Part shown: positions 13,160 through 24,600 of the stretch, piece by piece
How the letters are laid out: each line of letters starts with the position of its first letter
Position numbering within the stretch: position 1 is the stretch's first letter
Source of the DNA: Loripinus fragilis
Lineage: Eukaryota > Mollusca > Bivalvia > Lucinida > Lucinidae
Direction of reading: 5' to 3'
Length of the DNA: 64,000 nt
NCBI GenBank assembly: GCA_964019695.1
Contig: OZ026522.1
Coordinates: 21,754,477-21,818,476, forward strand
Program-made: the position numbers and the translations under genes
The notes under the pieces: generated by a model
Told to the model about the DNA's origin: nothing
Seen by the model: the letters and a program-made list of their open reading frames with translations, nothing else
Databases searched by the model: none

Positions 13160-13270
13160 ATGCAGCCAATGTATATGTTGTGGTATTCAAAAGAACCTTC
13201 TCGGTTCTTTTGAGCAAGACAGGTCTTTTGAAGTTCTTTTGAGCACTCAGAAACAGATGTTAAAACTGGT
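13160..13270. repeat. Nested small hairpins with AAAAGAACC core
   Basis: Pairs caaaagaaccttc with cggttcttttgagc, then repeats a gttcttttgagcac block. The same motif occurs at 45878-45940 and 61690-61762 (gaaccgtc...gacggtt). Probably a very short foldback element family, here partly duplicated. Confidence 0.5.
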
Positions 13271-13418
13271 GAGTAAAATAATTACATTTTTACTCATCCA
13301 GACCTATCAGGGGTATTTATGGACTCGGACCCAGTATAAATATATACTGGGTCAGAGATATGGATCAAACATAGCCGTAGTTTTGTTAGTGTATTGTTAT
13401 TTTGTTTGTAAGGAACGT

Positions 13419-13481
13419 TTGTTGTTGGTATTTATTGGAAGCGTCTTTCAGAAAGACGCTTCCAATAAATACCAACAACAA
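13419..13481. repeat. Perfect 31-bp inverted repeat with 1-nt spacer
   Basis: The left arm ttgttgttggtatttattgg+aagcgtctttc is exactly complementary to the right arm; only one A (13450) separates them. It lies about 100 bp downstream (in gene orientation) of the exon 2 splice donor at 13581 and would form a very stable RNA hairpin in the pre-mRNA. Confidence 0.85.
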
Positions 13482-13580
13482 ATGTTTCAAGAGAGAAAAG
13501 AAAATAACAACAAAAATGTTTTGTAGTTTTACGGAGATAACCGAATTCACACGAAAAAAATTTCCGTAATACAAACTTAC

Positions 13581-13956
13581 CTGCAACGTATTTCCACTGG
13601 AAAACACACTGTGAACATTGCAGCTTCGGTGGCAACATGACGAACAGTCCAATCTTAATGTAGCCTCTTTTATCCATAATAAAATATCTTGTTCCATGAC
13701 CAACAATGTTCAGTAAATGTTGGTCGAGACAAGCCTGTGTCACTTTCACTCTTGGATTATTCACCGGACAAAGACGGAATTCGAAAAAGCCCATGTGGTT
13801 ACTTGTTAGCGTCACTGTAACGTTAATGAAGGAACCGACCTTATACTGACGTGCTATGATCCCATTGGCGTATTTGCCGCCCGCCTCGTGCTCCCTCGCG
13901 CCCGCATAAGGGTCGCCACATACCCCACATCTTCCACCATATTTCTCAAACTGTGT
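13581..13956 (-). CDS. AA15 lytic polysaccharide monooxygenase, exon 2 (core catalytic domain)
   Basis: Encodes residues 59-183 plus the first base of codon 184. The acceptor tgatttcag precedes ACACAG, in phase 0 with exon 1; the donor is GCAG|GTAAGT. Diagnostic AA15 blocks are GGRCGVCGDPY, REHEAGGKYANG, TSNHMGFFEFRLCP and CSQCVFQWKYVAG. His112 in SNHMG is the expected second copper ligand of the histidine brace. Six cysteines fit the disulfide pattern of these secreted enzymes. No frameshift or internal stop is present. The exon has no single ATG-initiated frame covering it all and is only recovered by splicing. Catalytic role (oxidative cleavage of chitin or cellulose chains outside the cell) is known for the family; the substrate is not readable here. 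Confidence 0.93.
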
Positions 13957-14034
13957 CTGAAATCAAATGAAAGGTACTTACTTCATTTGATGAAAGCAAC
14001 ATAATGGCATTGTGTAAAACATGGAATGAATTAG

Positions 14035-14140
14035 AATGAATTCCATTTAATTCTAATCCAATCCAATCCATTCCATTAATTCAATTCCAGTCCAGTCCAG
14101 TCAAGCCCTGTCCAGTCCAGTCCAATCCAATCCATGCCAT
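14035..14140. repeat. Imperfect (TCCAN)n simple repeat
   Basis: Runs of tccaa and tccag pentamers (aatccaatccaatccattcc, agtccagtccagtcaag). Confidence 0.8.
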
Positions 14141-14564
14141 GTTTACACAATACCAATCATAAACGTTTTGGGATAATGTCAAATAAAACTTGTTGGCTAT
14201 GACAAACATGTACATAGATGGCTGTGTTTTCAGACGGCTAATATATAATTCCAGAGACATAAAGGATGCCCAGAAAATTGCAATTTACAGTTTTCCAAGC
14301 ATCATACATAGTTCAGACACAATTTCAAACTATTATACACGGGTAAGCAAAAGCCAAATACAGTCTCCCTTAAGCATGACGTCACATATAAAAGATAAAG
14401 AAAAAAATACCCTTCTCTGAGATCCTTGAACTTAACAAGTACATTAGACCCCTGTTAGTTTGACCAATCAACAATGGTATGAGGCTGTTTTACGTTAGAT
14501 GGGTATTTATATTTTTCGTTATTAATTTACTATATTTCATGAATTCATGTATTGATCGAAGATC

Positions 14565-14811
14565 AATTGGGCCTCGACGCGAGAAAACCTGTCTTCGGTG
14601 GTTTGCGAACAACACAGGACCAGACCAGCCTGCGCATCCGCGCAGTCTAATCAGCGCCTTTGTTATTCGCTCTTTGAAAAGTAATATATGTAAACTTGCA
14701 ACAGGTCATATTTCAATTTTCTAGCTAGTCTCTGTAGCTGAGGAGACTGGTTTGAAACTCTCTTTGTTGGAAACCCTAAAGACAGGTTTTCTCGCGATGA
14801 GGCCCAATTAA
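14565..14811. mobile_element. TIR element (about 247 bp)
   Basis: Left end attgggcctcgacgcgagaa and inverted right end attgggcctcatcgcgagaa, both continuing aacctgtct: about 29 bp of TIR with few mismatches. The interior contains the phrase gaccagcctgcgcatccgcg seen also near 58460, and a secondary inverted repeat at 14722-14760. Confidence 0.75.
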
Positions 14812-15078
14812 TTTTGACTTTAGGTAAACATTACTGGTCGCAGGTTAGCTATATTAAGCTCAGGTCAAACCACTAAGAGACAGGCATATTTGCTTGTAAA
14901 AGTGCTATATATCACAGTAGTTGGTTTATAAAAAATGTCATTGTTTTCAATTGGCCAAGCTACGTCAAGTGTATTGGTTCTGGATATTCGATCTCTGCTT
15001 ATACAGCTGACCTCGGACTATAAAATGGCCAATACGAAATCATTTGATTAATAACATAATAGTATTTGTTTGGAAATA

Positions 15079-15319
15079 TGAGCCGCGACATGAGATTTCC
15101 AACAATGTGCTACGTGCAACCAGCAAAGCCTCAGATCAGCCTGCGCATTCGCGTAGTCTGGCCAGAGCCATTGCAAGTCGCTTGAATATCCTATATCCGT
15201 TAAGCTACTGAATGACCATCATTTGGAGTTTCTAAGCTTAAAAGGAGGCTGCACAGGCTCATCTTAGTCTACACTTGTCACAATGCCACATTGTTGGAAA
15301 TCAAATGTCTTTGCTCATA
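15079..15319. mobile_element. Family C element
   Basis: Starts tgagccgcgacatgagattt and closes with an inverted gttggaaatcaaatg...gctcat. The interior has gcctcagatcagcctgcgca, and further on ttaaaaggaggctgcacagg. Copies at 21282-21523, 45277-45450 (internally deleted) and 56969-57210. Confidence 0.7.
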
Positions 15320-15638
15320 TTATTTTCTCCATGTAATACGGAAGTGTGTATGTGTATGATTAATAAACATCTATGATGGACGAGTGACACTAAAGGACTG
15401 GTATTGTTCTGATATATTGCCTGATATGATTAGAATTTTAAACAATGTGGTTAACCAATATTGCTGAACGTAGCTGGTGAACTCTGTTTTATTAGAAGAA
15501 AGTCATATCTGTTAATTATTTCAGTCCACCGCGGGAAACGTGCTGAAGGCAGCGAAATCTGTCCTAGCCTTGGTCCAGTCGTCAATATTTTTGCAAATAT
15601 TTTCTTAAGCTAAATTAAATATTCTAAAAATCAAGATG

Positions 15639-16957
15639 CGAGGACTGTTCAAATATGAATGCAAGTAGCTTCATGACTTCCGTCACATATATACTACGGC
15701 AAAATGGTATACGTTTGTATAAAGGATTATATGTCACCTTTAAACTGGCACCAGACCTAAAGAAAAATACAGTATACTTATCGAGTTATAGCCTTTTGAA
15801 TGAGGGTCACTTTAGTATACTAATAAACTCAATGCTTCGAACATACCAGTGATAAAGACAAGCGTATAATTCCTCGATAAATTGGTGAAATTTCTTGATT
15901 TTTTAAGGAAGTATCCCAAATACTTATATAATGATTCTGTGAAAGTTGTGAAAATCTGGCACGTTTTGTTAAATTACATCGAATCGTTTTTACTAATGAC
16001 CCCGTATGTTTGCAAATATATGGTACACAAAACACAGCCTTTCAGTTTTCAGTCAAACTTTTCTCTATCAAAATGCACGAAACAATATTTAAAATAGATT
16101 TGACTCTAAGGCAATATGTTGATCGCTCATACTGAGTTGTTGCTACAAATCTTTGAAGGATAGTGGGTAATTTTTAAACGCTGAAACTCATTTTTATTGA
16201 GTCAAAACAGCCTCAAGTGAAGGGGTTAAAGAACTTACACTTAATTTTTGTTGCCATAAAATTGCGGTTTTAATCTAAATTTGAACATTAACTTTAAGGT
16301 TTACCAAAATAGGCATTATTTACAATAACATTATTCACTTGGTCTTGATGACTAGAGAGAATAAACATATTTTAATTAATGTAAACACACCATTAAGAAG
16401 CAGAAAAATGCTTGAAAAATTATATAAAATTGATAACTCTGTAAATAGAGGACGAAGCATTTTGAAAACTTCCTTATGACATATTGAGCATGTTTTAAGC
16501 AAAAAGAAAAAAAAACAAAGCGATGTTAATTATTGCATCACCAGTAGGTAACTCAAAATGACGTTTATCATAAAATTAATGGCGTCACAAACGTGCCTCT
16601 TTACTCGAGATTGAAACAGGATTATATAAACTTTTTCCTGCAAGCAACTTTGTCATTGTACCTTAAACTTGCATCTAAAATTTGGTGCCATTTTGTCTTA
16701 AACTTACGAAGATATGACACTATATCCGCACATGTACAAAAAACGTGTATGGCAATTTGCTTCAGAAAAACTTCAGTATACAGGAATGGCTTTTATATAA
16801 GCGTCTGTAACTCGAGATATATAGTGAGTGTTTCTTTATGTTTGGTGACATTTTCAAGGCGACAAATAGTTCTTTCCAGAAAGGTGTGACATTTTGTCGT
16901 AGCATATATGTGAAGAAAGTTTTGAAGCTACTTGCATTCATATTTGAACAGCCCTCG
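15639..16957. mobile_element. 1.32-kb TIR element
   Basis: Left end cgaggactgttcaaatatga then atgcaagtagcttc; right end, inverted, cgagggctgttcaaatatga then atgcaagtagcttc. Similarity between the arms continues inward with decay (tgacaaaatgg-like and tggcacca blocks) for some 200 bp or more. No transposase-like frame; the longest frames are under 100 codons. Confidence 0.75.
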
Positions 16958-17513
16958 TAATAAAAAGAAACACATCAAAGTTATCGGTAGTCCGTATTTA
17001 ATTCCGGTAGATATTTTCCACCAAGAAACGGAAAAATAAAAAAAAATGAAAAAAAAAATCAGACTGGAACCCTGGCTACATCTGTCCTATAGCGTATTGA
17101 AAAGACGGCAACCTTTTTGTTAACAGAGCCTGTAAAACGTTTAAGTTTATAAGCGGCAATAATTTAAATTTCTAATTTGTAATTTGAAACTGATCAGTCT
17201 GTTTATGTTTAAGTATGACTTTTTTGTATATATGACGTATTCTGTTAGTAGTTACATTTAATTGCTGAGTAAGCTAATGCGAATAAGTTTTAATCAATAT
17301 GCTCATGAGGCATTTCTGCTCTTGGTTTATTTTATTGTATTCTCTCACAAAAAGGAGCTGAGAGCATTTTCTCCAATATTGTGTTGAATAAAGCAATGGA
17401 ACATTCAAATTCAGACATGTCAACATATATCAAATCATCACCACATACTGTCTCAGAGTGGGTTTGTGTGAAATAAATTGTCAGTGTTTTCATGCGCTGA
17501 TATATATTTTATA

Positions 17514-17773
<260 letters not shown>

Positions 17774-18409
17774 TTGGGTCCAATCTAAGTACATGTTTGT
17801 GCACACGATCGCATTAAACTTTTATATGCTGCACGCACTGTAGGAATAACAGTTTGGGGGCATAAACTACGAATCTATGACATAGACCATTGACGTCATT
17901 AGCTGAGTGAAGCGGCCTACCCAAGTCGTGGTAGAAGGTGACCGTGTAACAGCTTACACTTCGCGGATCACGATGCGCTTGACATACATGTAGTAAGGTA
18001 AGAACAATGACTAACTTCTTTATTAAACATATTGACAGGTGCAGATTGATTCTATATAAAGATGATTGACAGTTAGCGTGTAACCTGTAAAAATGTGTCA
18101 TACATTTATGATTTATACGCAGTTATCTTCATATTGTTAACATATATTACACATCAATTATATTAGATACCTTCCTAGATGTTGAACGACCAAATCTATG
18201 TTTAGACGTATAGAAAAATAGTTGGGTAAATTAAGTGCACAGTGTCTGGCGAATCTGGAACCAGCGACCCTTCGACCTCAGCACTGAGTCAATGCGCTGC
18301 TTATTGTTAACTCAAGGTCAATCGTCTGCCGTTCATCCTTTCAAACACAAATAATTATTTAACCAACAAATTGCACGATCCGCAATTGTACATTATAACC
18401 ACTGTGTGA

Positions 18410-19600
18410 TTCTGTCCGCCCTTCCGTCCGTTCGTTACCAGCCAGTGAAAGTTATCATAACTCTTGAACCACACGGTATACAACATTGTCTACCTACTGA
18501 CATGCGTAACATCATTTTTTTGATGGGCGAAGCTTTGCTGAGCAACAGTCCAGCCAGTCATGGTCAGTAAGTGAAAATGCTCATTTAAGAAAAAAATTCG
18601 ATTTTTGGAAGGTTCATGCTATCATGAATACTTCGGGTCTGTTGCAACTTAGTAAGTAAAGCCCGAAGGGCTTCACGCTAACTTTGCAAGAGATCCGAAG
18701 TATTCATGATTCCACGAACCTTCCAAAAATTGAATTTATTACTTATATTTACATTTATATTATCAGTCAAGTATCAATTTTCAATTTTCATCTAACGTGG
18801 CTGATTTTCCAGATATTTTGAATTAAATCGGACATAATGTAGGGTTTGGAATAGCCAAAACGCCAAATTTCCGCACTTAACTTCATGGCGATACTTTTGC
18901 AACGTCACGCAAACGTCAGTAAACAAGCAACGTTATTGGATGGACTTGACGTTAGTCCGCTCAAATGGCGCGTATGTGGTTGTGGCTCAAATCGATTTGT
19001 TCATGAAGGTATGAACCACATCTCAAATGTAGAGGTTCATTTAAAGACTTGCAGTGGAAATGTAAATATAACTCTTTAACCACATAGTATATTTGGATCG
19101 AATGTTGCATACTTATATATTTACTGGTATGCAAATCGGTGATGAGGTTTCGCCGAGCATCATTTCAGCCAGTTAATGTATTTTAGTGAAAATGCTTATC
19201 ACTCTTGAACCTCATGGTATATTTTAATTAAATTTGGCGTACTAAAACAATTTAACCTTGTCTAGAAATCGGTATGTAAAACATGCTCTGAGTTATACAG
19301 ATTAGCATTATTTGGAATGTACACATTAGCTATAGCAAGTTTGCATAACTTTATCAGCGTCATGCTGCAGGCATCCTGAAGTTGAAGTACATGCTTCATT
19401 AGAGGAATTCAACCATCTTATAAAGTAAGACCAACACGCTACACCACTCTATTAGATATTTGAAAGGCCAACTCATTTTATAAACAGAAACATGTGTGAG
19501 TCCGTCCGTCGGTCCGTGGTCAGTAAGTGAAAAAGCTCATAACTCTTGAACAACATGGTATATTTTGATCTGATTATGCATCATTCTGCAGGAAATTGCC
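18410..19600. repeat. Diverged tandem copies of a dispersed repeat
   Basis: The phrases ccagccagt, gtcagtaagtgaaaatgctc and taactcttgaaccacatggt recur near 18440, 18560, 19010-19090, 19180-19220 and 19520-19560, next to gtccgtccgt runs (18415, 19500). Copies are strongly diverged and the ORFs are incidental. Confidence 0.5.
18597..18736. mobile_element. Family J palindromic element
   Basis: ttcgatttttggaaggttca pairs with the inverse tgaaccttccaaaaattgaa-type right arm. Inner arms atgaatacttcggg / ccgaagtattcat also pair. A second, more diverged copy is at 43545-43665 next to the same ttgcttatatttacattt flank. Confidence 0.65.
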
Positions 19601-19767
19601 AGTCAGCTTTCCACATATTCCTTCTGGCGCCGAATACTGATTCATCTGCGTTAACCATGGGTCGTGCACATTATGGTCAGTAGCCTTGTTGCGGCAGGGA
19701 ATTGACTGCATTAAGTGTTGACACAGAATCCGATCAACATTGTTGTTACCTTGTAAATAAATAGAAG

Positions 19768-20115
19768 ATCTTACATGAGTGCTCGTGTTTTATTTATTTT
19801 ATTAAACGAGTTGAGAAAAAGAGATAAAATGTGAGGCTTGCCGAGCATTTGAACTCTTTCTCGCAACGAGTTTAATAGATTCAATAATACAAGAGCACTC
19901 ATGTTGGATTCTAATTTTCATATGTCATTAAGATTACATTAAAGTCCCATTCCTGGCGTAATTACGTCATAATTTGTCATTATGTACGCAACTTTGTTAT
20001 AGACGTAATAACGTTTCCCGAAAATCTGTTAACCACTAGTGGTTTATCGATTTTATTGCATGGCGTTATATCACTCCCAGAAGCGACGTCATGTGATAAG
20101 ACCACATAGGCTTAC
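19768..20115. mobile_element. Family H element, copy 1
   Basis: Begins aaatagaagatcttacatga. A foldback pairs acgagttgagaaa with the inverse ctcgcaacgagt. Then come a gacgtaataacgtttcccg block and cgatttt attgcatggcgtta. Aligns over about 340 bp with 28368-28706, and more loosely with 31255-31570. Confidence 0.65.
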
Positions 20116-20309
20116 AATTGGGAAAATGTTGTCCGAGAAATAGTGATTTCATATAATTCTAATCAAATCCAAAATTTGACTATGTTGTGCAATTAGCTTA
20201 AGAGTCACTTGCTCCTGAGTGCTAAGAATCCAAAATTTTAACATCACATAGGCATAGCCCTTTTCTTTTTATTGTAACTTTATGAAACGTTAAATTAAAA
20301 CATTTTTGT

Positions 20310-20492
20310 GGGACAAAGGTAAACAGTGTAGATCCGGATCAGACGCCACAGAACGCGACGTCTGATCAGGCTTACGAATGTTCTATTACAATTCGAATAA
20401 AAATGGAAAATACCATCTAACATCCCTTTAAACGAAAATGGTCTGGTTCGACAGATAGCAAGGGAAATATCCATTCGGCTTAAATGGGCTAA
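20310..20492. repeat. Family Q repeat, copy 1
   Basis: Contains aaacagtgtagatccggatc, a gacgtctgatcagg foldback, an aattcgaataaaaatgg line and cattcggcttaaatgggcta. The same order of phrases occurs at 43000-43176 and 49448-49605. Confidence 0.55.
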
Positions 20493-20904
20493 ACTAGCAG
20501 ATCCGGTTTTATTGAGTCTTTTCATGAAGGAACATGCACCTAGCGCCAGCTTAAGCGGTATTCTGCTCTTTGTAAGAACCCTGACGGATCAGAATATGAA
20601 AAAATAAAATATCAACACAATGTCGATGTAAGGCGAGACGTTTCTACCATCCCAACGCAGCACAACGACAGTGCAAGCGGTTAAATAAAATGTTGTATTG
20701 TCTTGGTTAAGGGTTTTTTGCACACATTTTTTTTATAAATTTGCATTTCTTATGAGGGTAATACACCGACATGGTTATTTCAAAACATTTTTGGATAAGA
20801 CATTATAAATTAAATGCCATGACAGGTGCACTTTAATTTGTCTTATTATTAGACTGTAAAGAATGCTCATTTCCTGTTTATATTCATTTGTCAAACTAAG
20901 TAAT

Positions 20905-20997
20905 AGTTGTACAATGGCTTATCCGCCTGTAGATGTACGTAGAGATAATACACGAGCTTTAGCGAGTGGATTATCTTACGTACAGATGGACAAACAT
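20905..20997. repeat. Short inverted repeat
   Basis: atccgcctgtagatgtacgt and the inverse acgtacagatggacaa-type arm flank gataatacacgagctttagc. Foldback-like; no second copy noticed. Confidence 0.5.
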
Positions 20998-21281
20998 GGT
21001 ATGACTATTTCATTCCACCTACAATAGTGTAGACCTTTCACATCATGAGATAGTTCGTTCTAAGGTTGGTAAGGGTGGTAAAAAGCGAGATTTTCCCATA
21101 TAAAGGCAAACAAACATATCAATGACCGATGCCAATACGAGGCTCGATCATCGAAATTTGGTCCAAATGGGCCTCCGTATCACGTGGCTGTAAGACACTC
21201 ATGACACTAGTGGTTTTAAAAAATGAAACTAAATTTTGTTCTAATTCGTTCACTTTTTCATTCAACAAAAGACACCATAAT

Positions 21282-21523
21282 TGAGCCGTGGCATGAGATT
21301 TCCAACAATGTGGCATGTTGACATTTGTAGACTCAGACGTCAGCCGGCGCAGCCTCCTTTTAAGCTTAGAAACCCCAAATGGTGCTCAGTCAGTAGCTTA
21401 ACAATCATAGAATACTCAAGCGACTAGCAAAGGCTCTGATCAGACTGTGCGTATGCGCAGGCTGATCTGAGTCTTTGCTGGTCGCACATACCACATTGTT
21501 GGAAATCTCATGCACTGGCTCAT
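21282..21523. mobile_element. Family C element
   Basis: Opposite orientation to the copy at 15079 over its interior. Ends tgagccgtggcatgagattt and inverted atgagccagtgcatgagatt. The terminal 30 bp are better conserved than the middle. Confidence 0.7.
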
Positions 21524-21617
21524 ATGATAAAGTTTAGTTACAAGGTATACACAGAATTGTGTTAGAAAACAAGGTCATGTTGCTGAACAGCTGATATTTA
21601 GACAGATGGCTGAGAAT

Positions 21618-24600
21618 GGGTTTGCTCCCCCCCCCCTAGGGAATTTTGCAGACATATCCTATCTTGTAGAGAATTGAAAGCCGAGTCTTTTAAGAGATGT
21701 TTGCACTCTGTGCTCCGGGGCGTTAGTCTGTAAGAGCCTGTAACATACGTTACTTAATCAAACTGAGAAAAAGTAAATTGAAAGTTTGGGCTACAAATTA
21801 AAGACATTAAAATATTTATTTTTAAAAATCATTCATATAGTCTGCATACTGGATATCTTAACTACGTATGACAGCCATTTGAACAAAATTGCGGCTTTAT
21901 AAGGTGTCATATGCGTTACATAAATCAGATAACCCATTAAAATTTGCAAGCGTGGCTAACATCATTTACATTCACAATCTCTCTGTGTGTTTTGCAAAAT
22001 GTTTTCAACCATGTCTGACTAGCTTATGCAATTGGCTAACAGAAAAATTAAAGTTTGTTTCCCTAGCTTAAATATTTTTTCTGAAATAAGCAATTAAACA
22101 ACCCGACCCCTAACCAGTTTTAAGGTGAAATGTTTGGTATTAAAACTAAAGTAAAAATAGTTAAAAAATATTTGCAGTTGATGAATGTGTTTCATTGTTT
22201 GAGATTTATTTGCTTATATGAAAAGACTCATAAATCTGCAAGTTTGTTGCAAAATTTTTAATATCAGAGGCTGTAACATATGTTACCTGATGTGATAAAT
22301 GGGCAAGCTCATTGTCTTTACGTAAGATATGCCTAAAAATGTTTTAATCTCATCGAGGGAATTTGGCAGACATATTCCTTCTTATAGTACAACTCAAGCT
22401 GCATCAAATAAGGGATGTTTGCACTCTCTATGTTGGGGCGTTAGTCTGAAACAGCGTGTTACATGCGTTACTATATCAAATAAAGGAAATGTAGTTTGAA
22501 AGTTTGAGCTAAAATTGTGAAAAAAACGCGCAGCTGTTGGATATATTACATTGTTTAGAGATTTTAATCTGGCTCCTATGATAAAGACTTATAGAACTGC
22601 TAGTTATCATCAAGTTTTAAAGATCAGAGAGCGTTACATATGTAAGCGTGATAAGTAAAATCATCAAACAGTATTTTGACATCAAGCTGAGTATGGGCCT
22701 GCTCCATCCTAATCCCCTTTGGAATTCTGCAGACAAATTGCATCTTATGTAACCATTCAAGGTGCATTTAATAAGAAATGTTTGCACTCTGTAAGTCGGG
22801 GCGTTAGCCTGTAACAGCTTGTTACATATGTTACTATATCAACTTTAGAATAAGAAATTTGAATGTTTGAGCTACCAAAAGAAGACAATAAAATTATCTA
22901 ATAAATTGACATTCTTTTAGTCTTTATACTGGATGTCTTTACTACATATGGAAGCTGTTTAACATTAATACGGCTAACTGTGGTGTTATGTGCGTTACAT
23001 GAACCTAATTATAATTTAAAAGCTATAATTGTGGCTATCGTCATGTAGTTAAACAACTACTATGACTTTGTTTCAAACTGTTTTATTAGATTTTACAAAC
23101 ATATACTCGATTGATGAATAGGAAAAACCAAGTTTGATTTTCTATCTTAAATATATTGTCTTATAGGTGCTAATACACCGCCCTACTCCCAGTTTTACAG
23201 AGAAGCGAATTTTGTTATTACCGTTTAAGTAAAACACATGAAAGCGATTACAGCGTGTGGATATTTTTCATTTTCTTAGTCTGTCTTGCTCATATATCTA
23301 CAAGATATCAGCAAGTTAAAGATCAGGACACTTAATGTGTACTTATAAGTCTTTGGTGCCAAAACACTAGAAATACTATTCATTTCTGATTATCAAGCCC
23401 ATGGACTGGTGTTACAGATGTTATCAATGACCTTTTGGACACATTTCCTAATACTGTGCATATAATGCTAAATATAGAGCCACAAATAGAAAAGATAGTT
23501 TTACATTTTTACAAGAAAATACAATAAATGAAATGGTCCAAACTATTTCTCATCGATTTAACACTCATGTTTAACGTTTGTCATTGTCTGCTTCTGTGGT
23601 AATCATTATTATCACACGCCTCCTTGCAACTAGTAGAATCATCGCACAATATTTCAATCATTTACTGTTATTCAATTTTACCACCAGTCCACTCAAAATT
23701 GATGAAGCATTATCAACTTTCCAATTTTGCCATTTATGGCTTGGAACATTCGGAAACTGATATGAATTCCTAATAGTTGGCTCTTTGAGTATGTGTTTCA
23801 AGTGATACTCTGCAAGTAGGAGAAAGACTAAAGCTTTACAAGGAGGAAAACTATGCCATTAAGAGCAATGAGTACCTGGACTGATGTACCTTGATATTTC
23901 TGTGATAAAGAATCATATTTTAGCTGGTTAACTTTTATAAATGTAGCCTTTCCATACATGCAACCCACATATTTTCATCTAATAATGTCTCTGCACTTAT
24001 TATCTTTCCCCAAGCATTCAAAAACTTATTTGAAGTCTTAGTACTTCTGAAGTGCTGAAACTGAGGGTACTCTTTCCCTTCAGATAAACGAACTAGATGT
24101 ATCACAGCAGGTAAAGCAATGAAATGCAGGATGATCAGAGCGCAAATAAGACCCTTTCAACTCAATGATTCACTAAGTTTCTAAGATTAAGGATGTAACA
24201 TATACAACTCGTCATAATAAATGAGCAAGGGCGTTGTCGTGACATCCTTTTTGATTACACAGTCAGAGGCAAGTGTTTTCAATTTCAGTGTTTTCAATGG
24301 ATCATGAAATGAGGCACCTTATCAACTTGTTTACTCTGTATAAATCTTCCATAGAGCATAATATAGAACTACTGGTTATCCCATTCTACCTATAGTCCAC
24401 TTTCCTTCTTTCGAATGCAACAGCTAATGATATGGCTGCAAAAACTGAGAAATCATAGGTTTTACATTATTTTAAGACATGCTTCAATGTACTGACATAA
24501 AAAACAACCAACTGCAAACATAATTGATGGCAATGTCCAACTTCATATTCTTTCTCTTATACCAGATAACTTTCAAGGTGTAACAGAAATTGTTTCAGAA

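Larger units (their letters stand above)
8918..13580 (-). other. LPMO gene intron 2 (4.66 kb)
   Basis: Bounded on the minus strand by GTAAGT (13580-13575) and CAG (8920-8918); it interrupts codon 184 after its first base. It contains a family F copy, a TIR element at 11661-11876 and a strong hairpin at 13419-13481. Between 9500 and 11660, and between 11877 and 13160, I see no gene, only AT-rich sequence. Confidence 0.85.
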
